DNA from: Sesamum alatum
Lineage: Eukaryota; Streptophyta; Magnoliopsida; Lamiales; Pedaliaceae
Assembly: GCA_034509735.1 (NCBI GenBank)
Contig: JACGWO010000002.1
Span: forward strand, 23,545,636 to 23,609,635
Direction: 5' to 3'
DNA length: 64,000 nt
Both the position numbers and the translations under genes were made by a program. Under the pieces are notes generated by a model. That model saw only the letters and a list, made by a program, of their open reading frames with translations. It searched no databases and had not been told where the DNA came from. This document shows, one piece after another, positions 22,810 through 34,475 of this stretch. The stretch's first letter is position 1. Each line of letters opens with the position of its first letter.

Positions 22810-25018
22810 ATGAGTAATCGGGATTCGGGTTCTAACGGCAAAGAGCGTCGTACGTGAGGGACGGTTAGATGGCCTCCAGGTACGAGGCGTGTGCCGGAAA
22901 TTTACCCCGTGGAGGAAAATCTCATGTTTCCAAGAATATGGGAGGTCGAGGAGGGGATGTCGTTCCCTTGGCCTCCCCAGCTGTTGAGGCCGAGGCATTG
23001 CCTCGGCCTGTTGAAGGTCGAGGCATCTCGCCTCGACTTGGGGGAGGCTGAGGTGCATTGCCTTGGCCTGGTCTGTCGGTTTTGGCTCCGGCCGAGGCCA
23101 ACGTTCTTGAAGGGGGTTTGAGCGGGGACCTTTCTTTAGAAATTATTGACGCCATAAAAAATCTTCCTGATTGTCCGGTGGATCCCTTTATCTATGAATC
23201 TGAGTCCTCAAAAAAGTTTAATAATTCTTCCACTACTCAAGTTATTCATGAATCTGGGGTGGATGGGACCGGGTCTTCTTCGGCTCCTCCGTCTAAATCT
23301 CATTGTCATGTCCTGGACGTGGATAATTATTTTAGTATGGTTGGCTTGGATGAGTTTAATGCTTTCAAACAACTTTTTGATCCTTTGTCAAAGTTTGAGT
23401 TTTTGCTTCCAAATGATGAGGATAGGATAAAGGCGCCTCCTCTTGGGTATTTTCCGGTATATTCTTCTTTTTTTTACTTCGGGTTTCTCACTTTCTCCCC
23501 ATCCTCTCTTGGTGGAAATTATAAAAATTACTCAGCTTTGTATAAGTCAATTTACACCTAACTCGTTTGCTTATTTCGAGGGTTTTCGCCACCGATTTAG
23601 GGAACTTGACTTGGTTCCTTCATTAGAGGCCTTTTTTACTCTTTTTTCGATTAGAAAAGTTGCGGGGGAATCTTACTTCTTCTTCCCCCGAAGTGGTTGT
23701 AAGTTTTTGGAGGGATGTCCCTCCTCAAGAGGGCCTTGGAAAGAAAATTTTTTTTATGTTCAAGATTTAGGTTGGGGTTTGAACTTTTCTTGGGGAGAGT
23801 CCCCCTTTACCCCGGAACCTGTACATGATCTCTGTATGTCTTTCATAGGGGCAGGGCTATTTGATTATTCCTTTGACATCAGCCCCTTATTTCCTACTGT
23901 TGGTACTACTTATCTTCTGTTGATTTGTTAAATATGTATGTTTCCGGATGTGTTTCTGACTTATGTTTTTTTTATAGGAAAGAAAGTGTCTTTGCAAGAT
24001 GTGCGAAAGTATAAAGCTGAACGGGAGAGGGAGACCATTCCCCATTCTCAGCAACGACGTCCTCCTCCCCCCAAAAAGAGGGGTGAAGGGGATTCTCGGC
24101 GTTCGCTCCCCGATCCTGATCTCGTGAGGTTTTGAATGTTGACGGTGAATCTGGGAAGGCTGGGGCTTATGTCCCTGCTATGCTTGCTTCCAATCTGTCG
24201 AAGTGTCGTTGTGAGACTGCCGCTGATTCTTCCAAATCGAGCGTTGGTAAAGGTTTTTTCACTGTTGGCGTCAACAAGAAAGATGGGGTATCTTCTTATT
24301 GCGATACCGCCAATCTTGATCTCGCTTACGAAAAGATTCGGAGCGTTGTCAGTGAGTATGATGTTTCTCGCTTTCATCATATCTCAAATGCTTCTGTTGC
24401 GCGGTTATTCAATGGTGAGGTTGCTAGGGTAAGTTTTTCTTCCCCTTTTATGCCTTTCGATTTTGTTCTTTGCTTACAATATCCCATTTTTGTTTGTTCA
24501 GGTTTCCACTTTGGCGGAGTTGGTCGACCGTCGTTTCGGCTACTATGAGAAGGAGATTGCTCGGTTGAACTCTTTGTTAGAGGCTTCCAAGAAGGATTTG
24601 CTCCATTTTCAGTAGGAGTTGATAAACATGGGAGCCAGCAAGATGAAGTGGAAGGACTCGTATAATCGTGAAGTTTCGTCAAGCCATTCATTCTTGAAGT
24701 CCGAAGCTGGCAAGATTTATTTGGAGTGCGTGTAGAATGACTTCAAAGAGAAGTACGTAGGGTCTGAAGAGTTTGACAGAGCCGTCATTACGAAAGCCAA
24801 TGATATATATGATCAGACTATTCGTCAATGCCGGGCTACTTTGAGGGAGAGCGACCGTTTTGGCGAAGAAGATTTCATGTTTTTAGATCCTTCTGTTGGC
24901 GACTTAGAAGAGGAATTAGACGAGGTGGAGGTTGATATGATTGAGGATCCCCCTATAGAGGGATGCCTACTAATGATGTCAATGGAGAGGAACCTATCCC
25001 TCCTACTGATATAGCTTG
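22810..25018 (+). pseudogene. Tat-2 antisense ORF: 'putative gypsy type transposon' (Transposase_28-like) protein with coiled coil
   Basis: Runs opposite to the element's own genes. It starts at ATG 22810 (MSNRDSGSNGKERRT, then a stop). The core is recognisable: VDNYFSMVGLDEFNAFKQLF, a frameshift near 23510, then ISQFTPNSFAYFEGFRHRF and SYFFFPRSGCKFLEGCPSS with WKENFFYVQD. This is the pattern of the plant family annotated 'putative gypsy type transposon' (PF04195-like). The C-terminal part (VSTLAELVDRRFGYYEKEIA onward) looks coiled-coil. A 73-nt intron at 24429-24501 (GTAAGT...TTCAG) keeps the frame, and another acceptor, TTTTATAG, lies near 23985. Two in-frame stops occur downstream. Its function in the element is unknown. 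Confidence 0.7.
22980..23100 (+). repeat. GC-rich imperfect repeats in the antisense ORF
   Basis: Variants of GAGGCATTGCCTCGGCCTG occur about four times. One stretch near 22990-23010 (GCCGAGGCATTGCCTCGGC) is almost a perfect palindrome. The base composition is strikingly unlike the AT-rich surroundings. Confidence 0.6.
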
Positions 25019-25034
25019 AGACTTATGTACCGTG

Positions 25035-27775
25035 TGTTAGAATAGGTGATCAGATCGCTAATAGGTTTGGCATTTTGTAACATATTTGACAACTTGATAT
25101 AATGTAATATTATGTAATGAATAAAATGAGTATTCATTATCCTTGGTACCTTCTTTGTTTTACTCATTTTCCATATGTTAAAATGGTATTTTACATTTAT
25201 CACAACAAAGCCCACAGACCACGATTAACAACTCATGCAGTTGGGCCACACATTGGATGGTGGTCATGAAACCAACTGATAAAGAGTTGGGTCTGAAACG
25301 TTCCAAGTCGAGGACCTTGAGACAGGACATCGAGAGTCCTACAGAGACTTGCACCAAGAGTCGTATTCATTGGATGAGTGTCGTGTTTCATCGGCGATAG
25401 GCGTGGGACGCCTATAGATCTTGGTGGGTTGGTCGACTGGGGTCGAGCCGACTGAACTGACTCGCGGGGATCATCATATGGAAGCCTTGGAGGCTTGGTT
25501 GGTATGATTGAATTTTCCCAGTTTTGATAGTACGAGAGTAGTCATCATATTTGAGGAACCATGGCAGTCACATACACAAGATGGATGTATCTTGGATCTG
25601 GCGAGAGGTGGTTATTCTGTAAGATGATCATTACAAGCTTTATCCAGTGCACTCAGAATGTGTAGCAAGGACGGTGGGTTCTAAGAAGATGATCCGTCCC
25701 TGTCAGTATGTGACAGAGATATCTCCTATGCACTTGGAGACATGTTCATGTTGCTTAAACCTATGGCTACAGTGGTTGGTTAAACAGGAAACGGTTTCCT
25801 GTGTCGATGCAATGAGGCATGCGTAGTCTCGAGTATTAAGCATAGATGCCTAGTGAAGGATGGGAACCAACGCCCAATTTCATACCCTAGAATAAGCCGG
25901 GAGACGGTAGACGGAAGGACCGTACCCGTATGGAATCGACGCCTAAATATTCATGCCAGTATTCACCTAGTATTTAGTACCATGGACCATTGCTAGACGG
26001 CCACCCATGGTAACAGGCCCCTATTAGATCGGGCCCAAGTCTAGCTGAGGATGAACCTAAAGGGTCACACACAAATCACCGAGAAGGTGGAGAAATTAAG
26101 TTGAAGTGAATTTCGGAGGATAATAAGTAATTGGATTACTTAAGGGATTGTCAATTGGATGGACGGGAAGATATTGTATCGGGCCCTCGTTTAATCGATA
26201 AATTAGATTTATCGGTTAATATAGAGAGTCAAAAGATTGGATCTTTTAATTGGATTAGAAGATAAATGGGATTAATTAAGTGGACCTTGAATTAAATGGG
26301 ATATAATTTTGGGTTCGTTGTAATTGGATTACAGTGGAACCCGGTCCGTTCAATTTTGGCCCAAGAGGTGTGTTAATTCCATTTTTAGAATAGGAAGAAG
26401 TTGGACATTTTTCCTATAATAGTATGGCCAAAAATTACCACTCTTGGAAAGGTAAAAATCGGCCATACATGGCCTTGATGAGTTTGACTTGTCTCTTTTG
26501 GTAAGGGGGAAACCAATTCCAATCAAGCCTCTCTCTTTTGGTATGATTAAATCATACCTTAAGGCCCCCTTTTTTCTTTGGTATGGATTAGGTTTTGATT
26601 GATTAAAAATGTGATTAAAGTAGTGATAAGAAAATATGATTGTTTAGAAATGTGTTTACTTGTATTAGAACATTTAGGATTAGACCATGATTTGTGTTGA
26701 CTTTTATATTTTGTAATAGTGATTTTTACATGAAATTACCCATTTACCTTTTCAAAAAAGAGGAGAAAACACCTTTTCAAAAACTTACCTACATGAAGGG
26801 TCAGATCATGCACATGTTAGGTAGAGTAATAAATTAGAATTGCAAGGGCACATTGGGTAAAAAATTAGAAAAGGTGAGGACAAAAGTGGGAACCAAAAAG
26901 TAGTCATGAGGTGGTGGGCCATGGTGATTACCTAATTCTTGGGGGAAATCTTGATATGTATCATCCGATTATCACAACTAGTGCTGGGCTTGGACCATTA
27001 ATCTCGGGCTTGGGCATTTTGAAGTAACCACATTACTAGCAAGGATTAGTCATGGTATCATGGCTAATCCTTGCAAGTAAAGGAGGCCTAAGAGATGGTA
27101 GGCTTGATTAATTAATTAATGGGATTGATTGGGATGTATCTAGACATCCTTGGATGAACCTAGACATATTCCAATAATAACATTAATTTTTTATATATAT
27201 GAGTATATACAATCATCAATGGAAGAGGATTCATTTTCATCTTTTTCTAGGAAAAAGAAGAAAAACACATCTCATTCTCTCCTCTAATTTTCGGCCCCCT
27301 CTCAACTCACACACATCCCCTTTGATTTTTCATTTGATCTTGGATCATTTGGAAGAACAAAGTTAGTTCAAGAAAAGACACTAATACAATAGTGTTCTTG
27401 TTTCTTGAAAATATCCTCTAGATCCGTTTTCTTCTAGCAAGGAAAACATGCATCTCTTCCGGTGTGGTGTGGATTATTTTAGAGGATTCATACATTTGAA
27501 CTTGGTGAGCATTTCTGGAGAGGAACAACGCTAGTAGCCGTACAAGCGATATAACTACAAAGGTAATTTCGGTTTTACGCTTTCGTAGTTTATTTTTCAT
27601 ATCTATGCTCTATGTGAAATATACGTTTATAATATTGTCACATCCTACATCGAACACCCGGTTGAGCACCCAAGGGTACACCCCTTGGGATTTTGTGATC
27701 ATTGCTTTCATATATGCAATTTTCTTCATTTCACGCTTCCGCTCGCACTCCCGGGCGGATCCATTTGTCCCTTCA
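25035..27775 (+). mobile_element. Solo Copia-type LTR in Tat-2
   Basis: 2741 bp, beginning TGTTAGAATAGGTGATC and ending TTGTCCCTTCA. It is the same family as 17456-19664 but inverted. The flanks CCGTG (25030-25034) and CGGTG (27776-27780) are a 5-bp target duplication with one mismatch. Removing the MITE at 26563-27088 brings its length to that of the other copies. No internal region remains, so it is a product of LTR-LTR recombination. Confidence 0.75.
26563..27088. mobile_element. Tourist-like (PIF/Harbinger) MITE in the solo LTR
   Basis: A 526-bp insertion absent from sister LTRs. Its ends are inverted (GGCCCCCTTTTTTCTTTGG against GGCCTCCTTTACTTGCAAGG), and TAA flanks both sides. A 3-bp TAA/TTA duplication is the signature of PIF/Harbinger elements. 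It encodes no transposase. Confidence 0.72.
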
Positions 27776-28340
27776 CGGTGATGCTTTTCTTTTTTCTTTC
27801 CATCTTTAATAAAGATCCATGTTTCTTTTCAAGTTCTTAGTTTTTATTATCGTTTGCTCTCCTTTTTATTTTGTGTATGGAAAGCGATTTTTGCCTTTCA
27901 TTTGGTATTGGGGTAATCTTATGCCCCATGTTTTGTGTTGGGGTAATTTTATGCCCCTTGTTTTGTGTTGGGGTAAAATTACCACCATCCAAAACAAGGG
28001 GCATAAGATTACCCGCTCGCACTCTCGGACGGATCCGCTTGTCCCTTCATCGTGACGCTTTTCTATTTTCCTTCCATCTTTAATAAAGATCCATATTTCT
28101 TTTCAAGTGCTTAATTTTTATTATCATTTGCTCTCCTTTTTCTTTTTGTGTATGGAAAGCGCTTTTTGCCTTAAATTTGGTGTTGGGGTAATCTTATGCC
28201 CCATGTTTTGTGTTGGGGTAATTTTATGCCCCTTGTTTTGTGTTGGGGTAATCTTATGCACCTTGTTTTGGATTGGGGTAATTTTATGCCCCTTTCCTCT
28301 TGTGGGAGCGTTTTGTGTTATGGTAGCTTTATGCCTTTAC
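27741..28340. repeat. 274-bp tandem duplication with ~30-bp minisatellite
   Basis: 27741-28014 and the stretch from 28015 are direct copies. Each starts with the last ~35 bp of the Copia-type LTR (GCTCGCACTC to CCCTTCA) and continues into the same flank (CATCTTTAATAAAGATCCAT and so on). Each ends in two to four ~30-bp units of the type GGGGTAATCTTATGCCCC followed by TGTTTTGTGTT, and one unit is inverted at about 27978-28013. Tandem arrays in this location, between the integrase and 3' LTR, are known in Tat-type elements. Confidence 0.75.
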
Positions 28341-28402
28341 AATAATAGAATATAAACAAAAGAGTAAACATAACATTAATAGAATGAGACTTTGTATTCA
28401 TT

Positions 28403-29531
28403 TTACATTGTACCAACATACAAGTGATAACCTCTTTGTGCATAATATTTTTTGAGGTTAACTATATTCCATGTTCTAAGAATGCTTGTTCCGTCCAGCT
28501 TTCGAAGGCGATAGGCTTCGTAGCCCACGACATCTGTGATTTGATACGGTCCTTCCCATTTCGGGTCTAACTTTTCGATATGCTTTGTGGCGTTAGATTT
28601 TCTCAGAACTAGATCTCCGATTTGAAAGTTTCTGGCACGCAGACGGGAGTTGTAGGCTTTTGCCATTTTTCCTTTGTAAGCCTCAATTCTTGGGCTGGCG
28701 GTCATCCTCACTTCTTCCAACAGATCTAATTCGATTCTTCTTGCTTCCACATTTCGGTTTGCCTCATAATTTTGGATTCTCCAAGTTGTTTCGTCAATTT
28801 TGGCCGCGATTATGCCTTCAGATCCGTACACCATATTGTATGGTGACTCCCCCGTTTGGCTTCGCTTAAGCGCGTTTTCAGGTTCTGGAGTATGATTCTA
28901 TTGGTTACTTCTGTTTGGCCATTGGATTGCGGGGTTCCGACTGATGTGAAGTATTGCTCAATTTTTAATTCTTCACACCATTCTTGAAATTTGGAACCCT
29001 GGAATTGAGTTCCATTATTCGTTATGAAGGCCCTTGGTATCCCGAACCGGCATATGATATTTCTCCACACAAATTTTATAACCTCTTTTTCAAGTAAGAA
29101 CCCCCACGTCCACAGTCGGACGCAACACAAACCTTACTAAACTCTAGACTTGGGAAACCATCGTACGCCCACTGTTGCCATCCCTTCTTTCACTTAGGAA
29201 ACTGTAATAAGAGAGTTTTCTTTTTTCTTTTTTCTTAAAGAATGACGAAAATTGATTTGTTAACCTGTTTTTATAAGAATAGTTGAGAGAGAGAGAGAGA
29301 ATGTGTTAGGGGTTCTGCTTCCACCCATTTTGAGAAATAATCTACCGCCACAATGAGATATTCTTTTTGTCCCACTGCTTTTGGCAATTTTCCCACAATA
29401 TCCATTCGCCACTGGTCGAAAGGACAAGTGCTCCCCAAAGGGTGCATTAGTGAGGCTGGGATTCTTGAGTTGTTGGCGTGTTCTTGACAAGTATTGCACT
29501 TCCTTGCCAATTCTTGGGTATCTTGTTTCAT
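28403..29531 (-). pseudogene. Tat-2 integrase, broken into frames
   Basis: In gene order: zinc-finger half (MKQDTQELARKCNTCQEHAN), catalytic core start (CPFDQWRMDIVGKLPKAVGQ, then YLIVAVDYFSKWVEAEPL), IICRFGIPRAFITNNGTQFQ, GTPQSNGQTEVTNRIIL, and the C-terminal part with LDPKWEGPYQI and GTSILRTWNIVNLKKYY. The second catalytic aspartate, usually in TDNG, reads N (TNNG). Frame breaks occur at about 28830 and 29130-29270, with unrelated-looking bases in that gap. Confidence 0.86.
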
Positions 29532-29947
29532 TTTTGTCTAAGTGCTTTTGTTGCTAATGTTTGTCCTCCTGAATGATTGCCACAACTCCTTTCCTGAATT
29601 TCTCTAAGCACGTATTCGACTTCTGTTGGGCCTAGGCATTTGAGGTAGGATTGTGAGAATCCTCTTTTGTACAGAGTTCCATCTATCATGGTGAAACGCG
29701 TCGCCTTGAGTTTTAGTGCTCTGGCCTCTTTTGGGTCTTCTGGGAGATTTTCTGTTTTCAGATATTCCTCTATGTCTTTTTTCTACCTTGGCTCGCTATT
29801 ATCACCTAAATACTTCGTCTGTCTCTGCTTCTATTTCAGGATATTCAAGTATCATGAATGTGACACTCCTGTTCTTGGGGGACATTAAAGAGCTAGCCAT
29901 CTTAGCTAATTGGTCACCTTCTCCATTTCTTGATCTTGGTATTTGCT

Positions 29948-30400
29948 CTACAATATACTCCTCAAATTTTGTTGCAGCTCTCGAATTTTCGCCAGATATA
30001 AGGACATTCTTTCTTCTCTAGCTTCGTAACTTCCCAATATTTGGCTTACTACCAATTGGGAGTCGCTATAAGCTTTGAGGCGTTGGGCTCCCGTTGCCAA
30101 TGCCAATTGGCCTCCATGGAGAAGTGCTTCATATTCTGCCTCATTGTTGGAGGCCTGAAAACCGAATTTGAGAATATAATGAAACTTATCTCCATGAGGA
30201 TTTCCAAGCATGGCTCCGATCGCCGCTTCCTTGAGAGGTGGGGGATCCATCTACATAGAGATTCCACCAATCGTTGACTTTTTCTTCCTCCTTTCTAGTT
30301 GTCTCAATTATGAATTCTGTCAATGCTTGGGCCTTGATTGCTGGTGTCAGGCGGTATTCTATGTCATGCTCGCTGAGTTCTACTGCCCATTTTACCACTC
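29948..30400 (-). pseudogene. Tat-2 second RNase H (archaeal type)
   Basis: DIEYRLTPAIKAQALTEFI leads into NDWWNLYVDGSPTSQGSG, then FGFQASNNEAEYEALLHG and AYSDSQLVVSQILGSYEA. The D...E...D arrangement (YVDGS, EAEYEAL, YSDSQLV) is that of the additional RNase H carried by Tat elements after the ordinary one. A frameshift at about 30200-30240 separates the first acidic residue from the rest. Confidence 0.82.
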
Positions 30401-30483
30401 TCCAACATGTTTGGATTCGCCATTACTTTCTTGAGTGGTTGGTCGGTTAAAACTACTATAGGATGCGATTGGAAGTTTGGTCG

Positions 30484-31450
30484 TCATTTTCTGGCGGCCT
30501 TCACTAATGCTAGTGCGAGTCTTTCTATTGGCGGATACCTTTCTTCAGCTCCTTGCAGTGTTTTGCTGATATAATACACTGGTTGATGTTCTCGACTTGT
30601 TGCTGGGACCAACACAACACTTACTGCAACCTCTGATGAAGCTAGGTATAAAAATAAAGTCTCACCCTGTAGAGGTTTGGAGAGCAAAGGGGGAGAAGCC
30701 AAATATTTCTACAGTTCCTCAAAGGCATTTTGGCATGCTTCCGTCCACTGGAAATGCTTTATATTTCTTAGTACTTTGAAAAATGGAAGGCCTTTGTCTA
30801 TCAGGTGTGTTATGAAACGATTGAGAGAGGCAATTCTTCCAGTTAGTCATTATACTTCCTTTATCGTTCGTAGAGGCTGCATTTCCATTATTGCTTTTAC
30901 CTTCAGGGTTGGCCTCTATCCCTCTCTGTGCAACCATATATCCTAAGAACTTTCCTCCTTGCACTCCAAAAGTGCACTTTGCGGGGTTTAGTTTCATCTC
31001 AAAGCTCCTCAAGATCTCAAAACATTCTTGCAAGTCATGGATATTATTTTCCTTTTTGCGACTCTTTACAAGCATGTCGTCGATGTAGACTTTCATATTT
31101 CTGCCTATTTGGTTTTTGGACATTTGATTTACCAATCTCTGATAAGTGGCCCCAGCGTTTTTCAGGCCAAAAGGCATGACCTTGTAGCTGAAAATTCCTT
31201 GTTCAGTGATGAAGCTCGTTTTCTCTTGGTCCTCAATAGGCATTTGAATTTGGTTATATCCTTGGAAAGCATCCAGAAAGCTCATGGCTTCACATCCTAC
31301 TGTTGAGTCTATGAGTGCATCAATGCGGGGGAGAGGGTAAGGATCTTTTGGGCAAGCTCGATTTAGGTCGGTGAAATCGATGCACATTCTCCACTTTCCA
31401 TTAGGTTTTGGTACTAGAATTACATTAACGAGCCACTCTAGGTATTGCAT
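30484..31450 (-). pseudogene. Tat-2 reverse transcriptase and RNase H
   Basis: RT phrases in order: NVILVPKPNGKWRMCIDFTD, RACPKDPYPLPRIDALIDS, MSFLDAFQGYNQIQMP, VMPFGLKNAGATYQRLVN, the catalytic VYIDDMLVKS (YIDD), then LNPAKCTFGVQGGKFLGYMV. The following RNase H has GETLFLYLASSEVAVSVVLV and YYISKTLQGAEERYPPIERL. Frames shift near 30719-30900. An in-frame TAA at about 31448 separates the RT from the protease-side frame. Confidence 0.9.
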
Positions 31451-32217
31451 TTATTTGATGTATCCCACTTTTGCTAACTTTTCCACCTTTTCTTTTATTA
31501 TCTGGTTTCTGTCTACTCCGAATGTCCTTTTCTTCTGTTTTATCGGCCGCATGTTGGGATATACGTTTAATTTATGGACTACGAAATTTTGGTCTATCCC
31601 GGTCATGTCTGTTACTTCCCAAGCAAAAGCATCTGCTTGATCTCTCAGAAAGGTGATAATGGCGTCTTCAAGATAATTAGGTAACAAAGTGCCTATTCTG
31701 ACTATTTTTCCTTGCTCTTCGGAATGGAGCTCGACAACTTTGACTTCTTCCGCCGCTTTCATCCTTTCTTCGTCGAGCTTCCTCTTTTTTGCCTCGCTAC
31801 CACTAACGACGGGTTGTCATTCCTTTGTTTTCTTTCCAGGGGAATAGTTAGACCATATCTGGGTTTGTTTTCGTTGGGCTTCATCTTCTTTAGGGAATTT
31901 GCGTAACATTCCCTTGCTATTATTTTATCCCAGATATTGAATCCGCGCTTGATGCAATATCCTATTTCTTCACCCGTTCCCATGGGGGTGGGAAACTTGA
32001 CTTTCATATGATAGGTTGAGATTATTCCTCTGAAAAGGTTCAAGCTTGGTCTTCCTAAAATAATGTTATAGGCTGACGGGGCGTCAACCACTAAATATCT
32101 AACCATCTTGGTCACTCGCTTTGGGTATGCTCCGAGGGACATGGGTAGCACAACATCTCCTAATGGTTCTATTGTGTCTCCACTGAAATTGGTTCGTGGG
32201 GTATTCACCTGTTTCAA
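31451..32217 (-). pseudogene. Tat-2 protease region and linker to RT
   Basis: The frame from 32217 holds the distal half of a retropepsin-like domain: PLGDVVLPMSLGAYPKRVTK and APSAYNIILGRPSLNLFRG. The proximal DSG/DTG part lies in the damaged stretch 32218-32650. The linker includes LPNYLEDAIITFLRDQADAF with AWEVTDMTGID and MRPIKQKKRTFGVDRNQII, the usual run-in to Tat RT. Confidence 0.8.
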
Positions 32218-32652
32218 TTGTGCATTATCTATTCCCAGCTGTGAGTAGGCTTTATAGAAAATGATATCCGCTACCGCTGTCCACTAGCACTTTCTTGACC
32301 CAAAAAATCGAAATTGTTGGAGTGATTACGACGACATCATTGCATAGGAGGTCTGCATCTTCTAAGTCTTTATCATCAAATACGATGCATTACCTCTTCA
32401 AGGGGTGGTCGTTCATCAGCACCTCGTTCTACGGCCTGCCCACTAAAGGGTTGTTTTTTGTTCTTAGAATGGCTTTCCTTGCTCGTGCGCACTAGCTGGT
32501 CCTCCTGTGATGACTCCGATTATTCTAACTGTAGGTAAGTTTCCTTCTTCAGGCTCTTGCATTTTTGTATTCTCTCTCTGTGATGGATAAGGGAGTTTTG
32601 TGGGACCGTTGTTATTCTTGTGACCATGATTAATGAACTCCTTTAAATACCA

Positions 32653-34038
32653 TCATCGGATTAACTTTACAATCTCGTCTTTGAGATGGCGGCATTCTTC
32701 AGTGTTATGCCCTCGATTCTTGTGAAAGCGGCAATACTTGTTGGACTTTAATCTCTTAGGATTGTCTTGCATACGCTGGAGCCACTTTACCAAACCTTGT
32801 TGTTCAGCTATTGTGAGAATTTCTCCACGTGACGTCTTTAACGGAGTGTACTTTTCGAACATGGTGGATGGTTTCCGATCAACCATGTTTTCTTACGTTC
32901 TTCATTCATTGAATTTTATCTTTACGCTTGTGGAGTGAAGTCCCACTGCTTCTTCGATTCAAATGTATTTCTCAGCCCTTGTTAAAAGTTCGTCAAGTGA
33001 CGTGGAGGGTTTTCTAGCTATTGATTCTTTGAAACGACTCTGTCTCAAGTTTTGCTGCATTATGCTTGCCAAGAGTTCCGGGTTGACTTGGGGAACTTCC
33101 GTGACAGCTTCGGAGAATCTCTGCACGAATTCTCTAAGGGCTTCATTCTCTCGTTATACTATACTAAATAGATACACTTTGTTTTGTGGTATTTCTTATT
33201 GATTGAGAAGTGTTGTAAAAAACGTTGGATGAGCTGTTCAAAATGGGTAATTGCTTCTGAAGGCAGCTAGTTGAACCATACCATGGCTTTCCTTGATAGG
33301 GTGGTTCTGAAAATCTTGCAATAAGCAGCATCGCTTATGCTTAAGTGATCGGTTTTGGCCATGAATTGATCTAAATGGTCTTGGGGGTCACCTCCACCGT
33401 TGTATTCGGCGATATTGGGTATTTTTATCCCTTGTGAATTGCTTCTGCCAAGATGTGTGGTGCAAAAGGACTTCTTCTTGGCGGAGCCATTACAAGGGGG
33501 AAAGCATTATGTTCTTCGGCCTTAGTTGGTCAAGGGAGATTTTGGGAGTCATCCCCTCGATGTTCGGCTCCTCTACCATTTTGTCCATCATTCCGAGGGA
33601 AAGGCGGAAGATTTGCTCTTTCTTCGGGAATTGACACCCTGCTGTCAACTTCTTCTTCAAGTTATGTCCTTTCGTTCATTCTTTGTTTCTATTCCCACGT
33701 CCTTCAAGGATGGAAGGTTCCTCTTGAGGAGCAAAAGAGTGAGGTTGAGGAGGTGCTTGGTTTGCTATGTATTGTGCAACTGCCCTAGTAGTGTCTTCCG
33801 CCACCAGTTGTTGTAACGATTCCAGGGTGATTTGGATCATTAGCGGCGGGGGAACATACTGACCGTTAGCTTCTCCTTGCTCCCATTGTCTTTCCTCTCT
33901 GTCCCATTGGGGGACTTCATTTGGGATAGCGTGTGGGGGTATCTCATCTTGTGCGGGGGGGTGCGTTTCTTCCCTTCTCTCTTCGACTGGTTGAAAATTG
34001 TTTGTCGTTTCGTTTCTAACTCGAGATCTGGTATTCAT
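32653..34038 (-). pseudogene. Tat-2 gag, degraded
   Basis: Starts at 34038, 41 nt from the 5' LTR, with MNTRSRVRNETTNNFQPVEE, a proline/glutamate-rich N-terminus. The middle (33675-32890) is split over several frames. The end keeps FEKYTPLKTSRGEILTIAEQ and a histidine-containing knuckle, CRFHKNRGHNTEECRHLKDE, typical of Tat gag proteins. Confidence 0.78.
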
Positions 34039-34039
34039 C

Positions 34040-34078
34040 GTTAATGCTTAAAATTCTTTCCCACAGGCGGCACCAATA
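34040..34078 (-). other. Tat-2 primer binding region
   Basis: On the minus strand the sequence just after the 5' LTR reads TATTGGTGCCGCCTGTGGG. TTGGTGCC-like starts are where a tRNA 3' end would pair. The tRNA was not identified with certainty. Confidence 0.45.
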
Positions 34079-34475
34079 TGATGTGGATTCGAAATTGCAG
34101 AATTTAGAACCAAATGAATTAGATTAGATCAATATTTTGAGAAAGGATTTTAAGCATAATTTTACAAAATTTTCACATAGTCTTCTTCTCAAAACCTTCT
34201 AGGTATTTATAGGCTCATTTTGCTATGGGCCAACATTAATAGGACATTAAAGCTCATTAATATAAAGTTCCTTTATGTAAGGTAAATCTTGTGGTTCACT
34301 ATTTTTGAGGGGGTATCCTCCATATTTAGTCAATTTTTGGTTTAATAGATTTAATCAATCATAAAAGCATCTTTAAGTATATAGACTATGATTTAGGGAT
34401 ATTATTGGCTATGATTTAGGAATATTATTTTGATTGTTATGTGAATTTCCTTTGGATGAGTTTATTTCCTCATCA
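34079..34475 (-). repeat. Tat-2 5' LTR
   Basis: About 397 bp and colinear with 21883-22301 apart from short gaps. It contains CTCAAAACCTTCTAGGTATT and TATTTATAGGCTCATTTTGC on the plus strand. In element orientation it begins TGATGAGGAAATAAAC. Confidence 0.85.

Larger units (their letters stand above)
21883..34475 (-). mobile_element. Tat-2: decayed Ty3/Gypsy Tat-type retrotransposon
   Basis: Minus-strand element with LTRs at 34079-34475 (5') and 21883-22301 (3'). The order of domains is gag, protease, RT, RNase H, a second archaeal-type RNase H, and integrase. An oppositely oriented ORF sits between integrase and the 3' LTR. The dual RNase H and antisense ORF are hallmarks of the Tat lineage. 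A solo LTR (25035-27775) is inserted in it, and many frame breaks show that it is inactive. No clear target duplication was found. Confidence 0.85.

Noticed and set aside
27741..28340. CRISPR-like regular repeats
   Set aside because: The units are directly adjacent or nearly so, with no unique spacers, and the context is a plant retrotransposon.
27819..28355. Repetitive peptide with CVGVILCPLF-like units
   Set aside because: It is a translation of the 30-bp minisatellite and not a repeat protein.
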